A stretch of DNA of 64,000 nt from an uncultured Atopobiaceae bacterium (GCA_944320975.1 CALUJM010000007.1:48700-112699), one strand, 5' to 3'; shown: positions 49,640-57,438, numbered from the stretch's first letter. Translations and numbers: made by a program. Notes: generated by a model from the sequence alone, not told the origin.

Positions 49640-49708
49640 TGACAATTAGGACAGGTTAAATTGTCACACGCCCGCGGCGTGACAATTTAACCTGTCCTAA
49701 TTGTCACG
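49640..49708. repeat. Palindrome related to the 113-bp element
   Basis: Two 29-base arms (GTGACAATTAGGACAGGTTA...) flank the loop ACGCCCGCGGC. The arms are identical in sequence to the inner part of the element at 35.7 kb, including the AAATTGTCAC end. It lies between gdhA and the tRNA-Gly remnant. Confidence 0.85.
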
Positions 49709-49721
49709 CCCCCAACTACCA

Positions 49722-49750
49722 GAAAGCCCGGGCGCGGGGCCCGGGCCTTG
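49722..49750 (-). terminator. Original terminator of the tRNA-Pro/tRNA-Gly operon, now displaced
   Basis: AAGCCCGGGC (49724) pairs with GCCCGGGCCTT (49739). On the minus strand it follows the tRNA-Gly 3' remnant by eight bases. Before the element inserted, it would have ended the tRNA operon now about 7 kb away. Confidence 0.6.
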
Positions 49751-49757
49751 TCTCGAA

Positions 49758-49801
49758 TGGAGCGGGTGACGGGAATCGAACCCGCGTCATCAGCTTGGAA
49801 G
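49758..49801. repeat. Left attachment site (tRNA-Gly 3' remnant)
   Basis: 44 bases starting TGGAGCGGGTGACGGGAATC and ending in CAGCTTGGAAG are identical to 56641-56684, the 3' half of tRNA-Gly from the CCA end to the anticodon loop. Here no matching 5' half follows (next is TGTGCGGATG), so this is the displaced end of the tRNA, not a working tRNA gene. Confidence 0.92.
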
Positions 49802-49908
49802 TGTGCGGATGTTTTGCGTTATCGCGTCTAGCTGGGATTATGCAGACGCTCTACCTGCGACTATTTAGCCTATTGAGCCTATAATGACTGTGATTTACCA
49901 TGTAGTCA

Positions 49909-49948
49909 GGCCGATATTGCGCACGCATTGCGCACGCCATTGCGCATT
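49909..49948. repeat. Left integrase arm-type sites
   Basis: ATATTGCGCA, then CATTGCGCACG and CCATTGCGCAT lie in series about 110-145 bases inside the left end, just before the integrase start. The same set occurs near the right end (56551-56582). Confidence 0.6.
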
Positions 49949-49964
49949 TTTTGGAGGTGCAAAG

Positions 49965-51233
49965 ATGCAGGTAGAAGACAAGTTTACGAGCGTCTCGATT
50001 AGACAATACGGGGACGAAAAGTGGCGCGCTCAGCTCATGTACAAAGATGAAGAAGGAAACTGGAAGAAAACGAGCCGCGTTCTGGAGACCACGGGGCGCG
50101 ACACCGGGCGCAGCAAGCAGGTCTGGAAGGCCGCGAGCTACGAGGCGGAGGAGCTGAGGCGCGCACTCAACGAGGAGGCGCGGGCCGCGCAGGAGTTGGC
50201 AGCGCTTGGCATCAGGCCGGGAGAGACCGTCTCCGACTACGTGAGCTTCTACATCGAGGGGCGGCGGCCACACGTCGAGCGCTCCACGGCTGCGGAGTAC
50301 GACCGAATCCTCAGCAAGCTCATCGCCCCGCGCATCGGCGGCATCGAGCTTGACGCCCTCACGCCTGATGATGTGCAGGGGTGGATTAACGCCCTTGCGA
50401 AGCAATTCGCCCCCGTGACCGTACGCAAGGCCCTCGTCCTCCTCCGCTCCGCCATGACCCAAGCAGTGGAGCGCGACAGGCTCGCGAAGAACCCGACCCG
50501 CACCGTCAAAGCGCCGAAGCTGGAGGCACCGAAGCCCAACGCGCTGGACGAGAAGGGCCGCGCCAAGGTCGCTCAGTTCATCGCGATTGACCCCGCCGCA
50601 AAGACCAACATCGGTTTTGCGCTCGCCCTCTACATGGGTCTGCGCGAGGGCGAGGTCTGCGGCCTCAGGTGGCGCGCGGTTGACCTTGAAGACAAGACCC
50701 TCACCATACGCGAGACCATCGGCCACGAGGGAAGCAAGTGGTATCCCAAGGAGCCGAAGACGGACGGCAGCGCGCGGACGCTCCCCATCCCCGATGTTCT
50801 CGTCGCTGCCCTCAAAGCGCGGCGCGCGCAGATGAACGAGGAGCGAATGAGCACCGGGCGCGACCTCTCGATGCTGTACGTCATCGGCGGGGCTGATGGC
50901 TCGTTCATGCAGCCGCACTACCTATCGAACCGATGGAGAAGGACGGCGGACGCGCTGGAGCTTGTCGGGACTGAGGGCAAGCGGCCGACCTTCCACGACC
51001 TTCGCCACACCTTCGCGACGGCTGCAATCGCGCACGGCGTGGACGTTAAGAGCGTGTCGAGCATGATGGGCCACGCAAACGCCGCAATGACCATGAACAC
51101 CTACGCGAGCGCAGACCCCGACGCGAAGCGGCGCGCCTCCGACGCCGTGGCAAGGGCGATTGAGGCGGAGGTCTCCCGCCACGCAAACGACGGACAGATT
51201 CTGACGCTGGGCAGGACAGGGACGGAGGACTAG
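49965..51233 (+). CDS. int: Tyrosine recombinase (site-specific integrase)
   Basis: 422 residues. An N-terminal arm-binding segment (SVSIRQYGDEKWRAQLMYKD) is followed by a SAM-like core-binding domain (ETVSDYVSFYIEG) and the catalytic domain. The catalytic residues can be read as R in LYMGLREGEVCGLRW (about 226), H-x-x-R in FHDLRHTFAT (about 344), H/W position in MMGHAN and Y in MNTYAS (about 379). It recombines the tRNA-Gly attachment sites. The start was set at 49965, eight bases after GGAGGT; the frame is open upstream but lacks a good ribosome site. Confidence 0.95.
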   Translation: MQVEDKFTSVSIRQYGDEKWRAQLMYKDEEGNWKKTSRVLETTGRDTGRSKQVWKAASYEAEELRRALNEEARAAQELAALGIRPGETVSDYVSFYIEGRRPHVERSTAAEYDRILSKLIAPRIGGIELDALTPDDVQGWINALAKQFAPVTVRKALVLLRSAMTQAVERDRLAKNPTRTVKAPKLEAPKPNALDEKGRAKVAQFIAIDPAAKTNIGFALALYMGLREGEVCGLRWRAVDLEDKTLTIRETIGHEGSKWYPKEPKTDGSARTLPIPDVLVAALKARRAQMNEERMSTGRDLSMLYVIGGADGSFMQPHYLSNRWRRTADALELVGTEGKRPTFHDLRHTFATAAIAHGVDVKSVSSMMGHANAAMTMNTYASADPDAKRRASDAVARAIEAEVSRHANDGQILTLGRTGTED

Positions 51234-51235
51234 TC

Positions 51236-51463
51236 ATGGCACGAGCCAAAGCAACGCGAAACTGGAATGAGCGGGGAATCTCGGTGGCGCGCTCAGCGGA
51301 CGAAGACGCGCGCATCGGCTTTCTGCTGAACGCCTATATGGCGTGTGACAGCGAAGGGCGCAGCGCGATAATCGCCGCCGCAGGCAGCATAGCGGACGCA
51401 GTTGAAAAGAGGCGAGCGGCGAACCCCGCCACCGTCCTCCATTTCAGCGGGACGGAGGCGTAG
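51236..51463 (+). CDS. Small element-encoded protein, unknown
   Basis: 75 residues, beginning MARAKATRNWNERGISVARS and containing the helix AIIAAAGSIADAVEKRRAA. No family recognised. The start follows the integrase stop by two bases with GGAGG overlapping the stop region. The junction sequence (GACGGAGG..TAGTCATGG) is repeated almost exactly at the next junction. The genes are therefore a coupled operon: integrase, this gene, then the 255-residue gene. Confidence 0.65.
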   Translation: MARAKATRNWNERGISVARSADEDARIGFLLNAYMACDSEGRSAIIAAAGSIADAVEKRRAANPATVLHFSGTEA

Positions 51464-51465
51464 TC

Positions 51466-52233
51466 ATGGGGTCCGAGACAAAACCAAAGCGCACGAAGAC
51501 AAAGCGCGAAGACATCGAAAGCGACGATTCCCTCAGAAGGTTCGACCGAGAAATGGAGCTTTGCAAGGTCTCCGTCTCAGACCAGAAGCACCCGTTGGGC
51601 GACTACCCAGAGAACCATCTGCTCGCAACCCTTCGCCACATCGCCTTTGACGGTGAGAAGAGCAGCATCAATTCGCTAATCCGCACATACTTCGAATGTT
51701 ATGGATACGAGGTTTCGCAGCAAACCGTGAGCGGATGGCTGAGGGATTCCCGCAGCATCCCTCGACACCAGCTCGCGCGAATCATCGACCTCTTTTCCCG
51801 TCTTATCGTTACCGGATATGACGCAAAGATGTTCGGGGACGTGATGGAGATAGCCGACGATTCCCCATTCGAAGAACCGACGCTGGATGACCTCCACCGT
51901 GTCGCCTTCAGGAATACCGTCATCTCGCTGTTCCGCATGACGTGCAAGGACAAGGAGCGGGTCATGAGGTCGGCCGTCCTCAACGACGTGATGGCGCTCG
52001 ACGCGGACGAGCTTCTCCCGCTCGTGGCGACCATTCGCCTACTAGCACCATCTGGAAGTTGCGCATCCGCTTTCACCGCTCTGACATTGAAGGAAACCGT
52101 AGACGGGGCCAACTCCCAAGAGGTGATAAGGGGATTAGTGGAGCACAGGAGAAACGTCGAGGAGGCGATAGACTGGGCGCAAGGCTGCTCCCTGCCTCAG
52201 CCTGAGCCGGATTTCGGCCCGCTCCCTTTCTAG
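51466..52233 (+). CDS. Element-encoded protein with HTH-like segment
   Basis: 255 residues, mostly helical. The segment YGYEVSQQTVSGWLRDSRSIPRHQLARII (about 77-105) has the look of a Cro-type HTH, so this could be the element's regulator or repressor. The C-terminal half (LNDVMALDADELLPLVATIRLL) is not recognised. It ends at a clear terminator (52264-52299). Function is a guess. Confidence 0.65.
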   Translation: MGSETKPKRTKTKREDIESDDSLRRFDREMELCKVSVSDQKHPLGDYPENHLLATLRHIAFDGEKSSINSLIRTYFECYGYEVSQQTVSGWLRDSRSIPRHQLARIIDLFSRLIVTGYDAKMFGDVMEIADDSPFEEPTLDDLHRVAFRNTVISLFRMTCKDKERVMRSAVLNDVMALDADELLPLVATIRLLAPSGSCASAFTALTLKETVDGANSQEVIRGLVEHRRNVEEAIDWAQGCSLPQPEPDFGPLPF

Positions 52234-52263
52234 ACCGTGTGTCTTTTGTGAACGCGAAATTAG

Positions 52264-52299
52264 AACCCGTCCCGCCGCCGAAACATTGCGGGGCGGGTT
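52264..52299 (+). terminator. Terminator after the integrase operon
   Basis: AACCCGTCCCGC and GCGGGGCGGGTT form a stem, followed by TTCTTTC. It separates the integrase unit from the replication unit. The 273-base stretch up to 52506 also carries an inverted repeat at 52426-52501. Confidence 0.75.
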
Positions 52300-52425
52300 T
52301 TCTTTCGTCCCATAGACCCACCCGACCCCATCTCCAGACGATGAAAGAATGACTAGCGCCATTGCTTTCACTGAGTCCGTTTCATGCCTATCCACCTGCG
52401 CTTTTCTAGTCTTTAACAACTGATA

Positions 52426-52501
52426 GGCTCCAACTTGTCGCGACGTTTCTACCACGGCGGCGAGGCCGGACGCGGCCGGACCGCAACGACAGATTGGAGC
52501 C
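52426..52501. repeat. Inverted repeat before the small HTH gene
   Basis: GGCTCCAACTTGTCGCGA (52426) and GCAACGACAGATTGGAGCC (52483) are imperfect inverses. GGAGCC of the right arm is also the ribosome site of the HTH gene, so pairing could hide it, or the arms could be an operator. Confidence 0.45.
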
Positions 52502-52506
52502 TCAAA

Positions 52507-52701
52507 GTGAAGAAGCATCAGACCGTCAACATCGAGTCCCTCCCCGACCTCCTCGACACCAACCAGGCGGCGGCAATCCTCAACGTCACACCGCGCACCA
52601 TCACCCGTATGTGCGAGCAAGGCAAGCTGAAGGCCGTGCGCGTCATGAGCCTGTGGCGCATCAACCGCGACCGCCTCCTCGACTTCGCAGGGCTGAACTA
52701 G
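52507..52701 (+). CDS. Small HTH protein (excisionase/AlpA-like)
   Basis: 64 residues. LLDTNQAAAILNVTPRTITRMCEQGKLKAVRVMSLWRINRDRLLDF is the MerR/excisionase-like winged helix (DUF/HTH_17 type). It may act as recombination directionality factor, or switch on the replication genes that follow. The GTG start at 52507 has GGAG seven bases upstream. It ends nine bases before the primase gene. Confidence 0.85.
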   Translation: MKKHQTVNIESLPDLLDTNQAAAILNVTPRTITRMCEQGKLKAVRVMSLWRINRDRLLDFAGLN

Positions 52702-52710
52702 GGGCCGCGC

Positions 52711-53343
52711 ATGTGGTGGTTCGAGAACGTGCGCTACGTCAGCCTCTACCGTGGCGAGCTGCACGACTTCCTAGGCACCGGGACTGATGACCCGTTCGGC
52801 GGGCGCACCGTGACCGCGTGCGTTGACCCCGTGGAGTTCCAAGAGAAGCCCGAGCGCGACGGCGGCGTGACCCCGCGCATCGTCCGGCCCGAGTGCCTTG
52901 TGACCGTGACCCTCCCGGAGCTTGCGGCGATGATTTCGCGCGGGCGGACCGTCCTCCCCGGCGTCTGCGACGGGCGGCGCAGGGCGGAGGACTGGAAGGC
53001 CCAGGAGCTGTTCTTCATCGATGTGGACAACGACGAGGCGATGGTCGCTCGCGGGCATCGGCCGCTCGACGTGACCGACGCGGTGCAGAGGGCGTTCGAG
53101 TGCGGACTCCCGCTCGCGCTGAGCTACGAGAGCTTCCGCAGCACCAAGGAGCGGCAGAAGTACCGTCTCGCGTTCGTCGCTCCGTCCATCATCCGCGAAC
53201 GCGACGAGGCGACCCGGTTCCTCCGTGGGCTGCTCGCGGCTTACCCCGAGGCCGACCCCTCGTGCAAGGACCTCTCCCGGCTGTTCTTCGGGACCGACAA
53301 GGAGGTGTGCGTATGGGGACGTTCGGCTTCGATGACAAAGTAA
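52711..53343 (+). CDS. PrimPol-type primase
   Basis: 210 residues. The active-site strand ELFFIDVDNDE (about 101-111) gives the D-x-D metal pair of archaeo-eukaryotic primase-polymerases. ALSYESFRSTKERQKYRLAF and SCKDLSRLFFG match the downstream motifs of phage and plasmid primases that precede D5 helicases. It should make primers for element replication. The last 31 bases overlap the helicase start in another frame. In many relatives both domains are on one chain. Confidence 0.75.
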   Translation: MWWFENVRYVSLYRGELHDFLGTGTDDPFGGRTVTACVDPVEFQEKPERDGGVTPRIVRPECLVTVTLPELAAMISRGRTVLPGVCDGRRRAEDWKAQELFFIDVDNDEAMVARGHRPLDVTDAVQRAFECGLPLALSYESFRSTKERQKYRLAFVAPSIIRERDEATRFLRGLLAAYPEADPSCKDLSRLFFGTDKEVCVWGRSASMTK

Positions 53344-55010
53344 TGGTCGGCGCGGAGAGCGCCGGGGTGCAGCGCCCCCGCTTCGCCCTCCCCGGCACCA
53401 TCCACGACGGAGACCGAAACGACACCCTCTTCGCCTACGGCTGCTCGCTTCAGGCGCGCTACCGAACCGACGATGAGATTCTGGACGAGCTGCGCAGGGC
53501 CAACGCCGAGCGCTGCGAGCCTCCCCTCCCCGACGCAGAGGTGGTCAGGACGGCGGAGCACATCGCGCGAGACTACCCCAAGGGTCCGTCGGCGGGGTAC
53601 ATCGTCGCGAGGCCGGAGGTGTACGAGCAGCCGACGCTAGACATTTCCGGACGTGGCATCAACGACAAAGACCTCTCTCGCGTGTTTGCCGCTACGTTCC
53701 GCGACCGCATCCGTTACGTCCCCGAGGCGCGGGGCTGGTACGCCTATGACGGCACCCGTTGGCTCGACGGGCGGGCGGGCGGCGAGCAGGTGGCGCAGCT
53801 CCACATGAAAGATTTTGTGGACCGCCTAATCGCCACGGTGTCGATGGCCGAAAGCGACGAGAAGAGGGCGTCTGACCTGAAGCTCGTCGCGCGATACTGC
53901 CAACAGGTCGGGCGCGCGAAGCTGTTGGAGGACAGCAAGAGCGAGATGGTGGCCCACGTCTCCGACTTCGACGCCGACCGCCACCTATTCAACTGCACGA
54001 ACGGGACGCTCGACCTGCGGACGGGAACCTTCCGGCTGCACGACCCCGCCGACATGCTGACAAAGCTCGCGGGCTGCGCCTACGATGACCGGGCGGGGTA
54101 CGCCGAGTGGGCAGACTTCCTAGCGGAGACTTTCGGCGGCGACGGCGAGGTGGCCTCCTTCCTCCAGATGTGCGTCGGCGCGGCGCTCGCGGGCGACACC
54201 ACGGCGGAGCGCTTCTACGTCGCCTACGGGCCGACCAGAACGGGAAAGTCCACCACCCTCGACACCATCCTCTCGATGTTCGGGGACTACGGGACCACCA
54301 TCCAGCCCGAGACCCTGCAACAGACGAGGCGAAACGCGAAGTCGGCTTCCCCCGACGTGGCGAGGCTCAACGGCATGAGGTTCGTCCAGTGCCCCGAGCC
54401 GCCGAAGAACATGCCCCTCGACGCGGCGCTGGTGAAGCAGTGGACGGGCGGCGACCTCGTGGCGACCCGCCACCTGTTCGGCGACGAGTTCTCCTTCCGC
54501 CCCCAATTTCAGCTTTGGGTCAACACCAACTACCTCCCCGAGGTGAACGACCAGACGCTGTTCGAGTCCGGGCGCGTGGTCGCGGTGCCGTTCGACAACC
54601 GCCGCGCCGAGGGAGAGCGCGACGCCGGGCTGAAGGAGCGCATGAGGGCACCGGGGTTCCTGAGCGCGGTGCTCAACTGGGCGCTCGACGGCTACGCGAT
54701 GCTGGGCGTCTCGGACGGGCACATCCCCGCCGCGTGCGCGGAGGCGACGCGCGCCTACGCCACCGACTCCGACCGGATGGGCGAGTTCGTCGCCGACGAG
54801 TGCGAGGTCGGCGATGGGCTGCGCGAGGACGGTGCGAGGCTGTACGAGCGCTACGTCGAATGGGCGGAGGCCAACGGCTGCGGCAGGTTGCAGAAGGCCA
54901 AGTTCTACGCGGAGCTTGCGCGACGCGACGGGATACGAGACGCGGGGCGCGGGACCGTCCACCAGAAGGGGACGCGCCACCTGTTCGTCGGAATCCATGT
55001 CAAAGGGTAG
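53313..55010 (+). CDS. D5/P4-type primase-helicase (superfamily 3 helicase)
   Basis: 565 residues. A D5_N-like region with RVFAATFRDRIRYVPEARGWYAYDG and LFNCTNGTLDLRTG precedes the SF3 helicase core: Walker A GPTRTGKSTTLDTIL, Walker B region RFVQCPEPPKNMPLD and motif C FQLWVNTNYLP. It is the replicative helicase of satellite and plasmid elements. The start is an ATG behind AAGGAGGTGTGCGT, one of the best ribosome sites of the element, inside the end of the primase gene. An iteron palindrome follows the gene. Confidence 0.9.
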   Translation: MGTFGFDDKVMVGAESAGVQRPRFALPGTIHDGDRNDTLFAYGCSLQARYRTDDEILDELRRANAERCEPPLPDAEVVRTAEHIARDYPKGPSAGYIVARPEVYEQPTLDISGRGINDKDLSRVFAATFRDRIRYVPEARGWYAYDGTRWLDGRAGGEQVAQLHMKDFVDRLIATVSMAESDEKRASDLKLVARYCQQVGRAKLLEDSKSEMVAHVSDFDADRHLFNCTNGTLDLRTGTFRLHDPADMLTKLAGCAYDDRAGYAEWADFLAETFGGDGEVASFLQMCVGAALAGDTTAERFYVAYGPTRTGKSTTLDTILSMFGDYGTTIQPETLQQTRRNAKSASPDVARLNGMRFVQCPEPPKNMPLDAALVKQWTGGDLVATRHLFGDEFSFRPQFQLWVNTNYLPEVNDQTLFESGRVVAVPFDNRRAEGERDAGLKERMRAPGFLSAVLNWALDGYAMLGVSDGHIPAACAEATRAYATDSDRMGEFVADECEVGDGLREDGARLYERYVEWAEANGCGRLQKAKFYAELARRDGIRDAGRGTVHQKGTRHLFVGIHVKG

Positions 55011-55024
55011 CGGCGCGCGGAGAG

Positions 55025-55127
55025 GCGGTACGGACGGTACGTCTGGTACGCGATTCTATTTCTCTCTAGGGGAGACGATTTTAGGAACGAATCAAAACGG
55101 CGTACCAAACGTACCAAACGTACCACC
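55025..55127. repeat. Inverted iteron cluster GGTACG(T/G)(T/C)T, candidate replication origin
   Basis: Three GGTACG units at about 9-10 base steps (55027, 55036, 55046) face three inverted units (GTACC at 55102, 55111, 55120) across about 50 AT-rich bases containing TTCTATTTCTCTC and GATTTTAGG. It lies directly after the helicase gene, a usual place for the origin in P4-like elements. Confidence 0.6.
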
Positions 55128-55210
55128 CCGAGGACGAGCGCCCCCACGCACCAACAAAAGCACCGGACGCATAACACGACGCCGGAAAGGACCGGCAGAT
55201 TGGAGCAGAC

Positions 55211-55807
55211 ATGTTCGACAGGAAGACCACCAGCGATAAGATTTCAGCCACCCTCTCGAAGCTAGCCGATGACGTGGACGCCGCCGCGGGGAACGACTAC
55301 CACCGCTACACGTCACGACTCGCGCCGGGGGACACCATCGAGCCGATGGACGGCACCATCAGGACCGACGAGGGGCGCGCCGAGTGCTCGCGCATCATCG
55401 CCGCCGCCAAGGAGCGCGTCAGGGAGATTTGCGACCAGGCGCGCGACGAGGCGCTCGCGGAGATGGCCGAGGCACCGTCCCCCGCAGCGACCGCATTCAT
55501 CGCCGGGCTGGAGGCTCGCGACAAGGTGAGCGCCGACGAGCTGGTGGCGGGCCTCCGCGCATACGGCGACAACTGGACGGCGTACAACGCGATGATGGCC
55601 CTCGTGAAGCGCGAGGAGACCCGTCAGAAGACCATCATCCCCATCAACGTGTCAAACACCCTCGAAGGTGCCACGGAATACATCGACGGCGCGCGGGCAA
55701 GCGCGAGCACGACCATCTCCAAGTGCTTCCACAACCCGACCAAGCCCGATACCGCAGGGCTGCGATTCCGCGTCTCCTTCTCCCAGTATCTGGGCGGAAT
55801 CATGTAG
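55211..55807 (+). CDS. Element-encoded protein, unknown
   Basis: 198 residues, acidic and helical in the middle (AECSRIIAAAKERVREICDQARDEALAEMAEA), with a C-terminal beta-like part (GLRFRVSFSQYLGGIM). No family recognised. It may be structural or regulatory; it sits where satellites carry helper-interfering genes, but nothing in the sequence shows this. ATG after GATTGGAGCAGAC. Confidence 0.6.
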   Translation: MFDRKTTSDKISATLSKLADDVDAAAGNDYHRYTSRLAPGDTIEPMDGTIRTDEGRAECSRIIAAAKERVREICDQARDEALAEMAEAPSPAATAFIAGLEARDKVSADELVAGLRAYGDNWTAYNAMMALVKREETRQKTIIPINVSNTLEGATEYIDGARASASTTISKCFHNPTKPDTAGLRFRVSFSQYLGGIM

Positions 55808-55884
55808 CCGCCCCGACAATGGTTGACCGCGCCCCGCTCGCCGCGATGGTGGGCGGGGCCTCTCTATGGGCAGGGGGACACAAC

Positions 55885-56067
55885 ATGGGCAAGGACTACG
55901 TAACCATGACCACGGCGGCGCTGCAACACCGCAACTGCTTCCTCATGGGCAAGCTGGGCAGGGCGCAGCGGGGCAAGCTGCAAGCGCCGCCCGAGAAGGT
56001 GGAGGCGTGGCGGCGCGAGGTGGACGAGGTGACGGAAGAGCTATTGCGCAGGGCGCGCAGGGGGTAG
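55885..56067 (+). CDS. Small basic element-encoded protein, unknown
   Basis: 60 residues, MGKDYVTMTTAALQHRNCFLMGKLGRAQRGKLQAPPEKVEAWRREVDEVTEELLRRARRG, given here in parts: a basic middle (GKLGRAQRGKLQ) and a C-terminal helix (VEAWRREVDEVTEELL). The start was chosen behind CAGGGGGACAC. No known domain; possibly DNA-binding. Confidence 0.45.
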   Translation: MGKDYVTMTTAALQHRNCFLMGKLGRAQRGKLQAPPEKVEAWRREVDEVTEELLRRARRG

Positions 56068-56180
56068 GGGGAGTCTAAAGTCCGGGCCATGCCCGCGTGC
56101 GAGTCCGCGCCGTCTGCAATCTTTCCCCCTCCCCCGACGCGATGGGGGGAGGTGGTGTAGCGGGCATCCCCGGCCCCTGC

Positions 56181-56387
56181 AGGCGCGGCGACCCCCAGCG
56201 GCCTAGTGCTCCTATAGCGCGACCCTCCGCGTTTCCACCAAAGGGGATAGGGGGCGACCTCCGGGGGTGGGCACGGCGGCGACCCCTAGCGGCCTAGCGC
56301 TCATTCACACACGAAGGGCAGACGGTGGCGGGGTGGTACCCGGAAGCCCCCCACCGCCCGCCGCGTGACTCCCAGTGGCCTAGTCAG
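56181..56387. repeat. Three direct repeats GCGGCGACCCCYAGCGGCCTAG
   Basis: Copies begin at about 56185, 56276 and 56360 (the third diverged: CCGCGTGACTCCCAGTGGCCTAG), spaced about 91 and 84 bases. They fall in 56068-56596, a 530-base, very GC-rich stretch of the element without a convincing gene. Possible cis-acting site or RNA. Confidence 0.55.
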
Positions 56388-56550
56388 GCGGAACCGCCCG
56401 AGCCGTTTTCCACATCGCGCCTGTGGAAAAAGCGCCCGTCCGTTCCGGCGCAAGTCCGCAGGGCACGCCCGATTCGGGGGCACGGGGGGATGGGCGGTGG
56501 TGGTGCGGGCGGGCGACATACTCCTATCGCTGGGGCCAAACACGCCTATA

Positions 56551-56582
56551 TTGCGCATTATTTGCGCATCGCCATTGCGCAT
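56551..56582. repeat. Right integrase arm-type sites
   Basis: ATATTGCGCATTATTTGCGCATCGCCATTGCGCAT is quoted here in parts: ATATTGCGCA, TTTGCGCAT and CCATTGCGCAT, the same order and orientation as the left set at 49909-49948. Confidence 0.6.
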
Positions 56583-56596
56583 AAGATTGATAAAAG

Positions 56597-56637
56597 AAAA
56601 CAGGTCAAACCGTTTTGTAGGTTTGACCTGCTGTTTT
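56597..56637 (-). terminator. Element-supplied terminator for tRNA-Gly
   Basis: Minus strand: CAGGTCAAACC, loop, GGTTTGACCTG, then TTTTCTTTT. It lies about ten bases after the tRNA-Gly CCA end, inside the element. It replaces the original terminator now left at 49722-49750. Confidence 0.8.
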
Positions 56638-56640
56638 GTC

Positions 56641-56714
<74 letters not shown>

Positions 56715-56719
56715 GTGCG

Positions 56720-56796
56720 TGGTCGGGGCGACTGGATTCGAACCAGCGACCCTCTGCTCCCAAAGCAGATGCGCTACCAAGCTGCGCCACGCCCCG
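56720..56796 (-). tRNA. tRNA-Pro (anticodon TGG)
   Basis: Acceptor CGGGGCG/CGCCCCG, anticodon loop TTTGGGA, T-arm GGTTCGAATCC and encoded CCA. It precedes tRNA-Gly on the same strand by five bases, so both come from one transcript. Confidence 0.95.
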
Positions 56797-56809
56797 GTCG
56801 CAAGTGATA

Positions 56810-56838
56810 AGTATAGGCGAGCGCAACCGGCCCGGCAA
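56810..56838 (-). promoter_or_regulatory. Promoter of the tRNA-Pro/tRNA-Gly operon
   Basis: Minus strand: TTGCCG, 17 bases, TATACT. The -10 ends about 13 bases before the tRNA-Pro 5' end. Confidence 0.6.
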
Positions 56839-56840
56839 TC

Positions 56841-56870
56841 TGTAAATTGGGGACTGTCCCCAAATCACAT
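56841..56870. repeat. REP palindrome upstream of the tRNA operon
   Basis: TGTAAATTGGGGACTGTCCC and CAAATCACA: the GGGGACTGTCCCC core with partly matching arms. Confidence 0.75.
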
Positions 56871-56976
56871 ATCGCTCGCCGCGCCTCATGGCCCGCCCGC
56901 CGACCCCTCTAGACGCACTGTTTGGGTTTCTCGCATACGGGTAGACGGTCCATAACCCGTGGGAAGGGAGGACGTC

Positions 56977-57438
56977 GTGGGCGACCTGTTCCTCATAAAC
57001 TCTCTCATGACGCTGTGGTTTCCGGCCATCATCATCCTCATGCTGAGCACCGTTGCCGGAAGATGGGTGGTGCTGGGCAAGATGGGCAGGAGGCGCTGGG
57101 CCGCCATCATCCCGATCTTCTCGACCTGGGGGGTGGCGAAGGGCGCGTCGGGCAGCCGGGCACTGAGCGTGGTCGCATCCGTCGCGAGCGCGGTGCAGCT
57201 CCTCTCGGTTCTTCTCGGCCTTGGACGGTACTTTGAGACGCAGTGGCTCGCGGCGCTTGTCCTTGCCCTCTGGCTCGTGATGCAGCTCGTGGTGAGCGAG
57301 CGGCTGGCGAGCGCCTTTGGTGCGGGCCCGGGCTATGGCTATGCGGTCGGCCTCGTCCTTCTCCCCTTTGTTGCCTACCCGCTCCTCGTTGCAGAAAACA
57401 GGGTCTATCTCGGGCCGGTTGACGAAGCCGCGGCGTAG
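56977..57438 (+). CDS. Membrane protein, DUF5684-like
   Basis: 153 residues with four or five hydrophobic segments (LMTLWFPAIIILMLSTVAG, ALSVVASVASAVQLLSVLLGL, WLAALVLALWLVMQLVVSE, YAVGLVLLPFVAYPLLV). The phrase GRRRWAAIIPIFSTWGVAK resembles the PGWKALIPIYNxWxLxK motif of DUF5684-type proteins, and the GAGPGYGYAVGLVLLPFVAYPLLV end also fits. Function unknown. GTG start behind GGGAGG. Confidence 0.7.
   Translation: MGDLFLINSLMTLWFPAIIILMLSTVAGRWVVLGKMGRRRWAAIIPIFSTWGVAKGASGSRALSVVASVASAVQLLSVLLGLGRYFETQWLAALVLALWLVMQLVVSERLASAFGAGPGYGYAVGLVLLPFVAYPLLVAENRVYLGPVDEAAA

Noticed and set aside
49758..49801. Second tRNA-Gly gene at the left element end
   Set aside because: Only the 3' half is present; the next bases do not form an anticodon stem or a 5' half. 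It is the displaced end left by integration.
54107..55069. 320-codon frame overlapping the helicase gene
   Set aside because: Same strand but a different frame from the SF3 helicase, arginine-rich and without family motifs.
49802..56640. Complete prophage or conjugative element
   Set aside because: No structural, terminase, lysis, relaxase or transfer genes can be seen in the 6.9 kb.
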